Shown here: in pieces, positions 26,715 through 35,916 of the stretch
How positions within the stretch are numbered: position 1 is the stretch's first letter
Layout: every line of letters starts with the position of its first letter
Assembly (NCBI RefSeq): GCF_900113485.1
Contig: NZ_FOPM01000017.1
Coordinates: 1 to 64,000 of the forward strand
Length of the DNA: 64,000 bases
Direction: 5' to 3'
Source: Methylobacterium gossipiicola
GTDB taxonomy: Bacteria; Pseudomonadota; Alphaproteobacteria; Rhizobiales; Beijerinckiaceae
The notes under the pieces: model-generated
Told to the model about the DNA's origin: nothing
Databases searched by the model: none
What the model saw: the letters and a program-made list of their open reading frames with translations, nothing else
Program-made: the position numbers and the translations under genes

Positions 26715-27083
26715 TCAGGCGACGGGCGGTGCTCGGGCGTGCGCTTGGGTCCGGGGCGGCGCCCGGGGCTGGGCCGCCGCGTGCGGGCGCCACGCGACGC
26801 GAACGGCGCGCGGCTCGGGGACGGCGAGGTCGGTCACCACGGCCGGGGGCAGGTCGAGGCCCGGCAGCGCCTGGGCCGCCGTGCAGCAGGCGAGGTGCAC
26901 GTGGATGGGGGCCGGCGTTTCGGAGCCGGTATCGCCGGCCTCGTGCAGGCAGAGGCCGGTGTCCTGACCGGGAACCGGCAGGGGAAGGGCGGTGCCGAGG
27001 ATCGCCTGGAGGCACAGGGCATAGAGCGCGATCACGGCGATGATCGCGCGGTGACGCGCTCCCAAGGGCCGGTGACCGTGCAT
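26715..27083 (-). CDS. DUF2946-like small protein, second copy
   Basis: A 122-aa frame from ATG 27083. A hydrophobic helix (AIIAVIALYALCLQAILGTAL) is followed by a Cys/His-bearing segment (GLCLHEAGD, then HVHLACCTAAQALPG) and an Ala/Pro-rich tail. It resembles the other small protein of this operon in layout. First gene of the minus-strand set, 120 bp before the PepSY gene. Family assignment is from the pattern and neighbourhood only. Confidence 0.6.
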   Translation of the reverse strand: MHGHRPLGARHRAIIAVIALYALCLQAILGTALPLPVPGQDTGLCLHEAGDTGSETPAPIHVHLACCTAAQALPGLDLPPAVVTDLAVPEPRAVRVAWRPHAAAQPRAPPRTQAHARAPPVA

Positions 27084-27227
27084 GGGTTCCGATAGAGGCG
27101 ACGCGCGGCGGCCCGTCAATGGCGCCCGGCCGTGCGCCGGGGAGGGCGCGACATTTTTCCAGTGCCCTGTGGCGCCCCGGCGGCGGCGGGCGCGGGACCA
27201 AATTCGCCCTGCGGCGTTGGGACCGGG

Positions 27228-28361
27228 ATGACCCAGACCCCCAAAGCTTCCGACCTCAAGCCGTCCGCCCACGAGCCCGATGGTGGCCCCCGCCTCGGCT
27301 TCTGCTGCAAGTTCATCCTCGAAGCCCCGCCCGAGAGCTTCAAGACCCTGAAGGCCGCCCGCGAGGCGGCCCTGGAGATGAACCTCACCCATGTCACCAT
27401 GGCGAACCTCGCGCGCCTCGCACCTGCGGCGCGCCGGGCGCGGCTGGAGGATCTGGCGCGCCACAACCTCGCCGCCCTGGAGCGGCAGATCGCCTGGGTC
27501 GCCGCCCGCCCGCCCATCGAGCGGCTGCTGCGCATGGCGAGCAACGTACTGCCGGGCTACACCCATGAGATCGCCCGCGACCTCTATGCCGAGCCGGGCT
27601 TTCGCAGCCTCATCGAGCCGGAACTCGCCCGGATCGGCGATCGCGCCCGGGCGGGGGGCGTGCGCCTGAGTTTCCATCCCGGCCAGTTCTGCGTCATCGC
27701 CTCGCGCAATCCGGGGGCGCAGGCCAACGGCATCGCCGAGTTCGAGTACCACGCCGAGATCATGGCCCTCATGGGGTACGGGTCCGGGTGGCACCCGCAC
27801 GGCGCGCACATCAACATCCATGTCGGCGCCCGCGACCCCGGCGTGGAGGGCTTTCGCGCGAATCTGTCCAAGCTCTCGCGGACGGCGCGCGATCTCATCA
27901 CCGTCGAGAACGACGAGAACCATTTCGGCCTCGACACGGTGCTGCGACTCGCCGACGTGGTGCCGGTGGTGCTCGATCTCCATCACCACTGGGTCGAGAG
28001 CGGCGGAGCCTATCTCGAGCCCGACGACCCGCGCATCGCGCGGGTGCGGGATTCGTGGCGCGGGGTCCGCCCCGTCGCGCATATCAGCGTCTCGCGCGAG
28101 GCCCTGTTGGAGGGGAGCGACCCCGATGTCGCCCCCGATTTCGCCGCCCTCGCGGCGGCCGGGCACAACCGGCGCGATCTCGCGGCCCATTCGGACATGA
28201 TGTGGAACCGCGCCGTCAACGCTCTGGTGGGCCGCCACCTCGCCTGGGCGGATTTCGAGATCGAGGCCAAGGGCAAGAACCACGCGTCCGGGCAGATCGC
28301 CGGGCAAGTGAACGATGCGGTGGCGGCGGCTCTGGCCGCCGCCGCCCTGCGGGCCGCCTGA
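27228..28361 (+). CDS. uvsE: UV damage endonuclease UvsE
   Basis: A TIM-barrel DNA repair endonuclease that nicks 5' of UV photoproducts, an excision route independent of UvrABC. At 377 aa, motifs include RLGFCCKF near the N-terminus, VRLSFHPGQFCVIAS (metal-binding His), HIN(I)HVGA, TVENDEN (metal-binding Glu/Asp) and VLDLHHHWV. The ATG at 27228 precedes a short polar N-terminal extension. The gene diverges from the putative metal-uptake operon and is followed 5 bp later by a FUSC-type membrane protein. It is fitting for a surface-dwelling bacterium exposed to sunlight (inference). Confidence 0.88.
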   Translation: MTQTPKASDLKPSAHEPDGGPRLGFCCKFILEAPPESFKTLKAAREAALEMNLTHVTMANLARLAPAARRARLEDLARHNLAALERQIAWVAARPPIERLLRMASNVLPGYTHEIARDLYAEPGFRSLIEPELARIGDRARAGGVRLSFHPGQFCVIASRNPGAQANGIAEFEYHAEIMALMGYGSGWHPHGAHINIHVGARDPGVEGFRANLSKLSRTARDLITVENDENHFGLDTVLRLADVVPVVLDLHHHWVESGGAYLEPDDPRIARVRDSWRGVRPVAHISVSREALLEGSDPDVAPDFAALAAAGHNRRDLAAHSDMMWNRAVNALVGRHLAWADFEIEAKGKNHASGQIAGQVNDAVAAALAAAALRAA

Positions 28362-28366
28362 CCGCG

Positions 28367-28957
28367 ATGCCCCCCGATATCCGGAACGCGCCCGTCCTGC
28401 CCGGTGAGGCGACTCAGGACGAAGCGCGCATCGGCTGGCTGCGCCAACAGCTCTCCCGGCTGCGCAAGCGCCTGCCCCTGCGCCGCCGCTTCGTCGGCGG
28501 TGCGGCGCACGGGCTGATGTCGGCCTCCGCCGCCCTCATCGCCTACATCCCCACCCAGGCCCTGAGCCTGCGCGAGGGCTTCTGGAGCGCCATCACGGCC
28601 ATCGCGGTGGTGCAGACGGAGTTCCGCGCCACCCGCAGCATGGCCCGCGACCAGTTCCTCGGCGCCGCCACGGGCGGCCTCATCGGCCTCGCCGTGCTCG
28701 GAAGCGTGGGCCAGGATCTCGTCGCCTACGCCCTGGCGGTGATCCTGTCGCTCACGGCCTGCTGGCTCCTCAACGTGGCGAGCGCCGGGCGGCTCGCGGG
28801 CATCACCGCCACCATCATCCTGCTCGTGCCCCATTACGGCACGGCCCAGCGGATGTTCGGCTCGCGCCTCCTCGAAGTCGGCTGGGGCGTCACCGTCGCG
28901 GTGGCGGTGGGCTGGGTGGCGACGCGCCTGATGCACGGGGCCGAGGACGGCGACTGA
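28367..28957 (+). CDS. FUSC-family membrane protein
   Basis: A 196-aa inner-membrane protein resembling the membrane half of FUSC/aromatic-acid-exporter proteins. A basic N-terminus is followed by about five hydrophobic segments. The family-like signature is FWSAITAIAVVQTEFRATRSMARDQFLGAATGGLIG. It lacks the large cytoplasmic second half of YccS-type members. The ATG lies 5 bp after uvsE, suggesting co-transcription, though no functional link is evident. Confidence 0.75.
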   Translation: MPPDIRNAPVLPGEATQDEARIGWLRQQLSRLRKRLPLRRRFVGGAAHGLMSASAALIAYIPTQALSLREGFWSAITAIAVVQTEFRATRSMARDQFLGAATGGLIGLAVLGSVGQDLVAYALAVILSLTACWLLNVASAGRLAGITATIILLVPHYGTAQRMFGSRLLEVGWGVTVAVAVGWVATRLMHGAEDGD

Positions 28958-29091
28958 TCGGCCGAGATCGGCGATCTTCGGCAAGGGTTGGTTTACCATT
29001 CCGGCACAGGATCGCGCCGAGCCGGCCCCGTTGCGGCCGGCGGCCCGTGGCGTCTCCGTCGAGCGTCGGGCCCCCCAGGAGAGCGCCCCCC

Positions 29092-30258
29092 ATGATGTCC
29101 CGCGCGGAACGCACGCCTCTCACCGATTGGTGGTGGACCGTCGATCGCGGTCTGCTGGCGGGCCTCTGCGCCCTGATGGTGGCCGGCCTCGTCTTCCTCA
29201 TGGGTGGCGGCCCGCCGGTGGCCGAGAAGATCGGCCTGCCGACCTTCCACTTCCTCAACCGGCAGGCGCTCTACCTCGCGCCGACCCTGCTCATCATCGT
29301 CGCCGTCTCGTTCCTATCCCTGCGCCACATCCGGCGCGTCGCCCTGGCGACTTGGCTCTCCGGCGTCGCCCTCTGCATCCTCGCGGGCAAGTTCGGCCCC
29401 GAGATCAAGGGCGCCCATCGCTGGATCCAGTTCGGCCCCTTCGGCCTGCAGCCCTCGGAATTCGTGAAGCCCGCCTTCGTGGTGGTGGCCGCCTGGGCAT
29501 TCTCGGAAGGCGCCCAGCGCCGCGACATGCCGGGCGGCTTCCTCGCCATCCTGCTCCTGCCCGTCACCATCGTGCCTCTCGTGCTCCAACCAGATTTCGG
29601 CCAGACCATGCTCATCACCATCGTGTGGTGCGCGCTGTTCTTCGTGGCCGGCCTGCACTGGTTCTGGGTCGCGGGCCTCGGCGTCGCGGGACTCCTCGGC
29701 GTCGGCGTCGCCTACAAGTTCCTCTATCACGTGCGCGAGCGCATCGACCGGTTCCTGAATTCGGATTCGGGCGACAACTTCCAGGGCTTCTGGGCGCACG
29801 AATCGTTCAATGCCGGCGGCTGGTTCGGCGTTGGTCCCGGCGAGGGGCTGGCCAAGCGCCACTTGCCCGACGCGCATACGGACTTCCTGTTCTCCGTCGT
29901 CGGCGAGGAATTCGGCGTCCTTGTCTGCCTCGGCCTCGTGTCCCTGTTCGCCTATCTGGTGATGCGCGGCCTCAAGCTCGCGCGGCGGACGGACGACACC
30001 TTTTCCCGGTTGGCGATCACGGGTCTCGTCACCCTGTTCGGGATGCAGGCCTGCATCAACATGGCGGTGAACGTGCAGCTGATGCCGGCCAAGGGCATGA
30101 CCCTGCCGTTCGTCTCCTATGGTGGCTCGTCGATGCTGTCCCTGGCGCTCGGCATGGGCTTCCTCGTGGCCTTGACCCGCAAGCGTCCGCGCACCACCAC
30201 CCTTGCCCAGAAGCCGCCGGGCACCGCCCCGGCGACCGTCGCCGGAGTGATGCGTTGA
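29092..30258 (+). CDS. ftsW: Septal peptidoglycan glycosyltransferase FtsW
   Basis: A SEDS-family polytopic membrane protein of 388 aa that polymerises septal lipid II with its class B PBP partner. Signature segments are KGAHRWIQFGPFGLQPSEFVK, FLNSDSGDNFQG, DAHTDFLFSVVGEEFG (catalytic Asp region), NMAVNVQLMPAKGMTLPFVSYGGSS and a basic C-terminal tail. AGGAGAG lies 8-9 bp before the ATG at 29092; a second ATG follows at once. First gene of the division cluster here, with its stop overlapping the murG start (TTGA). Confidence 0.97.
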   Translation: MMSRAERTPLTDWWWTVDRGLLAGLCALMVAGLVFLMGGGPPVAEKIGLPTFHFLNRQALYLAPTLLIIVAVSFLSLRHIRRVALATWLSGVALCILAGKFGPEIKGAHRWIQFGPFGLQPSEFVKPAFVVVAAWAFSEGAQRRDMPGGFLAILLLPVTIVPLVLQPDFGQTMLITIVWCALFFVAGLHWFWVAGLGVAGLLGVGVAYKFLYHVRERIDRFLNSDSGDNFQGFWAHESFNAGGWFGVGPGEGLAKRHLPDAHTDFLFSVVGEEFGVLVCLGLVSLFAYLVMRGLKLARRTDDTFSRLAITGLVTLFGMQACINMAVNVQLMPAKGMTLPFVSYGGSSMLSLALGMGFLVALTRKRPRTTTLAQKPPGTAPATVAGVMR

Positions 30259-31364
30259 CCGTCGCCACCGCTACGATCCTGCTCTGCGCCGGAGGCACGG
30301 GCGGGCACCTGTTCCCGGCCGAGAGCCTCGCCCACGTCCTGCGGGCGCGGGGCTTGCGCGTGGTGCTCGCCACCGACGCGCGGGTCGATTCCATCGCCAC
30401 GGGATTCCCGGCCTCCGAGATCGTCACCATCGCGTCGGCGACGCCCTCGGGGCGCTCGCCGCTCCAGCGGGGTCTCGCCGTCCTCACCCTTGGGCGCGGC
30501 TTCGGCGTCGCCGCCCGGCAGATCCGCCGCATCGATCCCGCCGCCATCGTGGGCTTCGGCGGATATCCCACCGTGCCGCCGATGCTGGCCGGGCAGATCC
30601 TGCGGGTGCCGACCGTCCTGCACGAGCAGAACGCCGTCATGGGCCGGGCCAACGCCTTCCTGGCGCGCGGGGCGCGGGCCATCGCCACGGGCTTCAAGGA
30701 CGTGCGCGGCGTGCCGGCCAAGGCGCTCGCCCCCCGCACCCACACGGGCAATCCCCTGCGCCCGGCGGTGATCCAGGCGGCGGCGACCCCCTATCCCGCC
30801 CTCGCGCCGGGCGCCCCCCTCCACCTCCTCGTGTTCGGCGGCAGCCAGGGCGCGCGGGTGATGGGCGAGGTGGTGCCGAAAGCCGTGGCCAACCTGCCGG
30901 CGGATCTGCGCGCCCGCCTCCACCTCGTGCAGCAGGTGCGGGCGGAGGACCTCACGGCGGTGCAGAACCTCTATCTCGGCCTCGGTCTCGGCGGATTCGA
31001 GGCGGCGCCCTTCTTCAAGGACCTGCCGGCCAGGATGGCCGCCGCCCACCTCGTCGTCGGGCGGTCCGGCGCCTCCACGGTATCGGAACTCGCCGCCCTC
31101 GGCCGTCCCTCGATCCTCGTGCCCCTGCCGGGCGCCCTCGATCAGGACCAGGCCGCCAACGCCGCGACGCTGGCCGCCATCGGCGCCGCCCTGGCGATTC
31201 CCCAGGCCGCGTTCACGCCCGACCGTCTCGCCGCCGAACTCGTGGACCGCTTCACGGCGCCCGAAAAATTGACCGCGGCGGCGGCAGCGGCCAAAAGCGC
31301 CGGCATCCACGACGCCGCCGAGCGCCTCGCCGACCTCGTCGTCGCCACGGCCGCCCGTACCTGA
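30255..31364 (+). CDS. murG: UDP-GlcNAc transferase MurG
   Basis: A GT-B glycosyltransferase, 369 aa, converting lipid I to lipid II at the cytoplasmic membrane face. The N-terminal Gly-rich loop is LLCAGGTGGHLFPAESLA; the C-terminal donor-binding part has VFGGSQGARVM and RSGASTVSELAALGRPSILVPLPGALDQDQAANA. The only sensible start is TTG at 30255, overlapping the ftsW stop as TTGA; no ATG or GTG lies between it and the first conserved motif. The rare start may hold down translation relative to ftsW. Confidence 0.95.
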   Translation: MTVATATILLCAGGTGGHLFPAESLAHVLRARGLRVVLATDARVDSIATGFPASEIVTIASATPSGRSPLQRGLAVLTLGRGFGVAARQIRRIDPAAIVGFGGYPTVPPMLAGQILRVPTVLHEQNAVMGRANAFLARGARAIATGFKDVRGVPAKALAPRTHTGNPLRPAVIQAAATPYPALAPGAPLHLLVFGGSQGARVMGEVVPKAVANLPADLRARLHLVQQVRAEDLTAVQNLYLGLGLGGFEAAPFFKDLPARMAAAHLVVGRSGASTVSELAALGRPSILVPLPGALDQDQAANAATLAAIGAALAIPQAAFTPDRLAAELVDRFTAPEKLTAAAAAAKSAGIHDAAERLADLVVATAART

Positions 31365-31421
31365 TTCCTCCGTTTCACGGGCGCCGCCTCGGACGGCTCC
31401 CGCCTTGGACTGGTCAATCCC

Positions 31422-32837
31422 ATGAAGCTGCCCGACAAGCTCGGTCCCATCCACTTCATCGGCATCGGCGGCATCGGCATGTCCGGCATCGCCGAGGTGA
31501 TGATGAACCTCGGCTACACCGTGCAGGGGTCGGACGCCTCCGACAACGCCAACGTCCGGCGCCTCGCCGAGAAGGGCATCCGCACCTTCGTGGGCCACGC
31601 CGCCCAGAACGTGGAGGACGCCGCCCTGGTGGTGGTCTCCACCGCGATCCGGCGCGACAACCCCGAACTCGTCGCCGCCCGCGAGCGGCGCCTGCCCGTG
31701 GTGCGCCGGGCCGAGATGCTCGCCGAACTCATGCGCTTCAAGTCGTGCGTCGCCATCGCGGGCACCCACGGCAAGACCACCACGACCTCCCTCGTGGCGA
31801 CCCTCCTCGATGCCGGCAACATGGACCCCACCGTCATCAACGGCGGCATCATCAACGCCTACGGCACCAACGCCCGCATGGGCGAGGGCGAGTGGATGGT
31901 GGTGGAGGCCGACGAATCCGACGGCACCTTCCTGAAGCTGCCGGCCGATGTGGCCATCGTCACCAACATCGACCCCGAGCACCTCGACCATTTCGGCTCG
32001 TTCGACGCCGTGAAGGACGCGTTCCGGCGCTTCATCGACAACATCCCGTTCTACGGCTTCGCGGTGATGTGCATCGACCACCCGGTGGTGCAGGATCTCG
32101 TCGGCCACATCGAGGACCGCCGCATCATCACCTACGGCGAGAACCCGCAGGCGGATGTGCGCCTCATCGACATCGACCTGCGCGGCGGCCAGAGCCGCTT
32201 CCGGGTGATGATCCGCGACCGGCGTCCGGGCTTCCGCCTGGAGATGGAGGACCTGATCCTGCCGATGCCGGGCAAGCACAACGCCCTGAACGCCACGGCG
32301 GCGTTGGCCGTCGCCCACGAACTCGGCGTCGAGCCGGAGGCGATCCGCAAGGCGCTCGCCGGGTTCGGCGGGGTCAAGCGCCGCTTCACCCGGACGGGCG
32401 AGTGGAACGGCGCCCTCATCTTCGACGATTACGGACACCACCCCGTGGAGATCAAGGCGGTGCTCAAAGCCGCCCGCGCCTCGACGGAGGGCAACGTCGT
32501 CGCCATCGTGCAGCCGCACCGCTACACCCGGCTCGCCTCCCTGTTCGACGATTTCTGCACCTGCTTCAACGACGCCGACACGGTCATCGTCGCCCCCGTC
32601 TACGCGGCCGGGGAGGCGCCCATCGAGGGCATGGACCGCGACGGCCTCGTGGCGGGCCTCAAATCCCGCGGCCACCGCGACGCCATCGCCCTCGACCGCT
32701 CGGAAGACCTCGCCGGCATCGTCGCTGGGCGCGCCAAGCCGGGCGACTACGTGGTGTGCTTAGGCGCCGGCAACATCACCCAATGGGCCTACGCCCTGCC
32801 GGGCGAGCTGGCGGCTTTGGATGGGGTGAAGGGGTGA
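31422..32837 (+). CDS. murC: UDP-N-acetylmuramate--L-alanine ligase MurC
   Basis: A 471-aa Mur ligase adding the first amino acid to UDP-MurNAc with ATP. An N-terminal Rossmann segment ([18 protein letters not shown]) is followed by the ATP loop [12 protein letters not shown]. Substrate and Mg residues are in [12 protein letters not shown] and [11 protein letters not shown], and the C-terminal domain has [13 protein letters not shown] and VQPHRYTRL. It lies 57 bp after murG, on the same strand. Confidence 0.97.
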   Translation: MKLPDKLGPIHFIGIGGIGMSGIAEVMMNLGYTVQGSDASDNANVRRLAEKGIRTFVGHAAQNVEDAALVVVSTAIRRDNPELVAARERRLPVVRRAEMLAELMRFKSCVAIAGTHGKTTTTSLVATLLDAGNMDPTVINGGIINAYGTNARMGEGEWMVVEADESDGTFLKLPADVAIVTNIDPEHLDHFGSFDAVKDAFRRFIDNIPFYGFAVMCIDHPVVQDLVGHIEDRRIITYGENPQADVRLIDIDLRGGQSRFRVMIRDRRPGFRLEMEDLILPMPGKHNALNATAALAVAHELGVEPEAIRKALAGFGGVKRRFTRTGEWNGALIFDDYGHHPVEIKAVLKAARASTEGNVVAIVQPHRYTRLASLFDDFCTCFNDADTVIVAPVYAAGEAPIEGMDRDGLVAGLKSRGHRDAIALDRSEDLAGIVAGRAKPGDYVVCLGAGNITQWAYALPGELAALDGVKG

Positions 32838-32852
32838 GGGGGTGAGGGGCGG

Positions 32853-33413
32853 ATGCGTGGGCCGACCCCGTCGCGCACACGCTTTCGCCGGGCGCTCCGG
32901 CATGCGGAAACGGATGCCGAGCGTCGGCTCTGGTCCCGCCTGAGGGACAGGCGCCTCGCCGGCTTCAAGTTCGTCCGTCAGGAGCAGATCGGACCCTACG
33001 TGGCAGATTTCGTCGGTCGTGAGGCACGGTTGGTGATCGAGGCCGATGGTAGGCACCATGCCGACAGCGAATACGATCGGAGCCGGGATGCCGTGTTGCG
33101 GGCACGCAACGATCGCGTCCTGCGCTTCTGGAATTCCGATATCATGATCCGGACCGATTCCGTCGTCGCGACGATTCTCGCCGCCCTCTCCCCCTCTCCC
33201 CGCCCGCGGGGAGAGGACACCGACCCCCTTGCCGGGGTCGGTGTGAGCCCGAAGGGCGAAGGTGAGGGGGCGCTTCCGGAGGAGCTTCAACCGAAGTCGC
33301 CCCCTCACCCTCGAGTCGATCCCATCGGGATCGATGCGCCGCCTCGCTTTGCCGACGACAGGGTCGGTAAAGCCCTCTCCCCGCAAGCGGGGAGAGGAGG
33401 AGAACCCACATGA
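32853..33413 (+). CDS. DUF559 endonuclease-like protein with read-through tail
   Basis: Residues 1 to about 110 match the DUF559 domain, a very short-patch-repair-like PD-(D/E)xK nuclease fold: [73 protein letters not shown]. The remaining 75 residues are translated through the palindromic repeats at 33193-33397 and look non-native. The stop overlaps the murB start as ATGA. The gene splits murC from murB, an insertion in a normally tight cluster. Function is unproven. Confidence 0.75.
   Translation: MRGPTPSRTRFRRALRHAETDAERRLWSRLRDRRLAGFKFVRQEQIGPYVADFVGREARLVIEADGRHHADSEYDRSRDAVLRARNDRVLRFWNSDIMIRTDSVVATILAALSPSPRPRGEDTDPLAGVGVSPKGEGEGALPEELQPKSPPHPRVDPIGIDAPPRFADDRVGKALSPQAGRGGEPT
33193..33397. 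repeat. Mosaic of palindromic repeats between murC and murB
   Basis: Five hairpins in about 205 bp. CCTCTCCCCGC/GCGGGGAGAGG with a 2-nt loop occurs twice (33193-33216 and 33374-33397). Others are CACCGACCCC/GGGGTCGGTG (33218-33227, 33234-33243), GGTGAGGGGGCG/CGCCCCCTCACC (33261-33272, 33298-33309) and a CGATCCC/GGGATCG palindrome just after. It lies inside the DUF559 3' coding end. It resembles a REP/RPE-type element that can be translated in frame. Confidence 0.8.
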
Positions 33414-34348
33414 CCGCCTTCCCCGACATCACCCCCGCCATCCGGGACCGCGCGCCCGCCCTGCGCGGGCGGCTCATCGCGAACCAGCCCCTGTCCGACC
33501 TCACGTGGTTCCGCGTCGGCGGGCCGGCGCAGGTGCTGTTCACGCCCGCCGACACGGAGGATCTGGCGGCTCTGCTGGCCGCCCTCGATCCGGAGGTTCC
33601 CGTCACGGTGATCGGGCTCGGCTCGAACCTCATCGTGCGCGACGGCGGGGTGCCGGGCGTGGTGGTGCGGCTGGGCGGCAAGGCGTTCGGGTCCATCGCG
33701 GTCGAGGCCGAGGATCTGCGGGTCGGCACGGCGGTGCCCGACATGCGCCTCGCCAAGGCGGCGGCGGAAGCCGGCCTCGACGGCCTCGCGTTCTTCCGGG
33801 GCATCCCCGGCTCCATCGGCGGGGCGCTCCGCATGAATGCCGGGGCGCATGGCGGCGAGACCACGGACGTGCTCGTCTGTGCCGAGGGGGTCGACCGGGC
33901 GGGCAACCTGCGCCGCTTCACCCAGGCCGAGATGGGCTTCACCTATCGCCACAGCGCCGCGCCCGACGACGTGATCTTTACCAGTGCCCTGTTCCGGGGC
34001 CGCCCCGGCGACCGCGCGGCCATCGAGGCCGAGATGGAACGGGTCACGGCGGCCCGCGAGGCGGCCCAGCCCATCCGCGAGCGCACGGGCGGCTCGACCT
34101 TCAAGAATCCGCCCGGGGCCAAGGCGTGGCAGCTCGTGGACGCCGCCGGCTGCCGGGGCCTCACGCTCGGCGGCGCCCAGGTCTCGGAGATGCACTGCAA
34201 CTTCCTCATCAACCGCGACGGCGCCACGGCGGCCGACATCGAGGGCCTGGGCGAGGAGGTGCGCCGCCGCGTGCGGGAGACGAGCGGCGTCGAGCTGCAC
34301 TGGGAGATCAAGCGCATCGGGCTCGACGCCCCGGCGGTAAGCCGGTAA
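33410..34348 (+). CDS. murB: UDP-N-acetylenolpyruvoylglucosamine reductase MurB
   Basis: A FAD-dependent reductase of 312 aa making UDP-MurNAc. FAD-binding motifs are [28 protein letters not shown] and [21 protein letters not shown] (PCMH-type fold). Catalytic segments include the Ser/Glu region [20 protein letters not shown] and a terminal VHWEIKRIG-like strand ([10 protein letters not shown]). ATG 33410 overlaps the DUF559 stop (ATGA). A GGGGAGAGGAGGA tract, part of the last palindrome, supplies the ribosome binding site, so the repeat appears to be used for murB translation. Confidence 0.96.
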   Translation: MTAFPDITPAIRDRAPALRGRLIANQPLSDLTWFRVGGPAQVLFTPADTEDLAALLAALDPEVPVTVIGLGSNLIVRDGGVPGVVVRLGGKAFGSIAVEAEDLRVGTAVPDMRLAKAAAEAGLDGLAFFRGIPGSIGGALRMNAGAHGGETTDVLVCAEGVDRAGNLRRFTQAEMGFTYRHSAAPDDVIFTSALFRGRPGDRAAIEAEMERVTAAREAAQPIRERTGGSTFKNPPGAKAWQLVDAAGCRGLTLGGAQVSEMHCNFLINRDGATAADIEGLGEEVRRRVRETSGVELHWEIKRIGLDAPAVSR

Positions 34349-34374
34349 GCCGTAAGACAGCGTGGGAGGCTGCC

Positions 34375-34605
34375 ATGGCCGATGTCGTTCGAACCGCCTA
34401 TTCGAAAGTTTCCGTAAAAAGCCAGACCGTCTTGCCCGCCGAGGTTCGCGCGGAACTCGGAATCGCGCCCGGAGACCGTCTTCGCTATGTGCTGACGGCC
34501 GATGGGATCCGAATTGAAAAGGCTCAGCCGGAGGTCGAGGACCCCTTCGTGACCTTCACGGAATGGGCGAGCCCAATCGACGACGAAGATTATGCGAACC
34601 TCTGA
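34375..34605 (+). CDS. AbrB/MazE-type antitoxin
   Basis: A 76-aa SpoVT/AbrB-domain protein: the swapped-hairpin DNA-binding motif is KVSVKSQTVLPAEVRAELGIAPGDRLRYVL, followed by an acidic C-terminus ([18 protein letters not shown]) that would wrap the toxin. It overlaps the downstream PemK-like toxin by 14 bp, a standard antitoxin-first arrangement. By analogy with such pairs it probably represses its own promoter, which would lie near the end of murB. Confidence 0.87.
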   Translation: MADVVRTAYSKVSVKSQTVLPAEVRAELGIAPGDRLRYVLTADGIRIEKAQPEVEDPFVTFTEWASPIDDEDYANL

Positions 34606-34948
34606 CCCTTCGGCGCCGGCCGCCGGCACCGTCGTGGTGGTGCCGTTTCCATACTCCGATCGTCTCGCAGAGAAGCGACGCCCGGCCGTCGTCATCTCCG
34701 GTCCCGCCGTGGCCGAGGCCGGTTTCGTCTGGATCGCCATGATCACCAGCGCACGCCATGAGATCAGGGGCGGGGATCTGCCGATTCCGGATCTTGAAGC
34801 CGCCGGACTGGATGTCGCTTCGATGGTCCGCCCGTCCAAGATCGCCTGCATCGAGCCGTCGCGCATCCTGCGCCGGATCGGTGCATTGTCGGTCCCTGCC
34901 GCCGAGGCGGTCTTCGAAGCCGTCCGCAGCCGGATCGGTCCCGCCTGA
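34592..34948 (+). CDS. PemK/MazF-type toxin (mRNA interferase family)
   Basis: A 118-aa protein of the CcdB/PemK superfamily. The signature N-terminal strand is [12 protein letters not shown], then RRPAVVIS; a central [19 protein letters not shown] and the later [15 protein letters not shown] (conserved basic/Ser residues of the active cleft) follow. The ATG at 34592 overlaps the antitoxin gene. The pair sits between murB and ddl in a cluster of essential genes; whether the toxin is active is not known. Confidence 0.85.
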   Translation: MRTSDPSAPAAGTVVVVPFPYSDRLAEKRRPAVVISGPAVAEAGFVWIAMITSARHEIRGGDLPIPDLEAAGLDVASMVRPSKIACIEPSRILRRIGALSVPAAEAVFEAVRSRIGPA

Positions 34949-34992
34949 CCCTTCGTCCCGTCCGCATCCCGCCTTTGCCTTCGGAGCCTCCC

Positions 34993-35916
34993 ATGTCCAA
35001 GCACGTCGCCGTCCTCATGGGCGGATGGTCCTCCGAGCGGTCGGTCTCCCTGAATTCGGGGACGGCCTGCGCCGACGCCCTGGAGGGGCAGGGCTATCGC
35101 GTCACCCGTGTCGATGTCGGGCCCGACATCGCCACCGTCCTGACCGACCTCAAGCCCGACGTCGCCTTCAACGCCCTGCACGGGCCGGCGGGCGAGGACG
35201 GCACGATCCAGGGCCTGCTGGAACTGTTGAGAATTCCCTACACCCATTCGGGCGTGCTCGCCTCGGCGCTGGCCATGCACAAGGAGCGGGCCAAGGTGGT
35301 CATGCGCGCCGCCGGTGTCAGCGTCCCCGAGGGCCGCGTCGTTAACCGTCACGAGGCGGCGGCATCGCACGTCCTGACGCCCCCCTATGTCCTCAAGCCC
35401 GTGGCCGAGGGCTCCTCCATGGGGGTCATCATCGTGCGGGATTCGAACACCCCGCCGCCCGCCGAGGTGGGTCGGGCCGATTGGGGCTACGGCGATGAAA
35501 TCCTTGCCGAAACCTACGTCGCCGGGCGCGAGCTGACCTGCGCGGTGATGGGCGACCGGGCGCTGGGCGTCATCGAGATCAAGACCGCGTCGGGAGACTG
35601 GTACGACTACGACGCGAAGTACGCCGAAGGGGGGTCGATCCACGTCCTCCCGGCAGAAATTAAACCAAATCTTTACCAGCGTGTCCAAGAGTTGTCGTTA
35701 ACGGCGCATCAAGCACTCGGGTGCCGGGGCATCAGCCGTGCGGACCTCCGCTTCGACGACACACCGGGTGGAACCGGTGCCCTCGTCGTCCTGGAGGTCA
35801 ACACGCAACCCGGCATGACGAAGACGAGCCTTGTGCCGGAAATCGCAGCCCACGCTGGTTTTCGTTTCGGTGAGCTCGTTCAATGGATGGTGGAGGACGC
35901 AACGTTGGGCCGCTGA
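34993..35916 (+). CDS. ddl: D-alanine--D-alanine ligase
   Basis: A 307-aa ATP-grasp ligase producing D-Ala-D-Ala for UDP-MurNAc-pentapeptide. Motifs: [56 protein letters not shown] (TGSGV-like), [32 protein letters not shown] (metal and phosphate site). The start [11 protein letters not shown] is at 34993. It overlaps ftsQ by 34 bp. Confidence 0.96.
   Translation: MSKHVAVLMGGWSSERSVSLNSGTACADALEGQGYRVTRVDVGPDIATVLTDLKPDVAFNALHGPAGEDGTIQGLLELLRIPYTHSGVLASALAMHKERAKVVMRAAGVSVPEGRVVNRHEAAASHVLTPPYVLKPVAEGSSMGVIIVRDSNTPPPAEVGRADWGYGDEILAETYVAGRELTCAVMGDRALGVIEIKTASGDWYDYDAKYAEGGSIHVLPAEIKPNLYQRVQELSLTAHQALGCRGISRADLRFDDTPGGTGALVVLEVNTQPGMTKTSLVPEIAAHAGFRFGELVQWMVEDATLGR

Noticed and set aside
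31745-32845. Long alternative frame over murC
   Set aside because: His/Arg/Pro-rich frame-shifted reading of murC.
33193-33397. Possible CRISPR-like direct repeats
   Set aside because: The repeats are hairpins of different sequence with no regular spacers.
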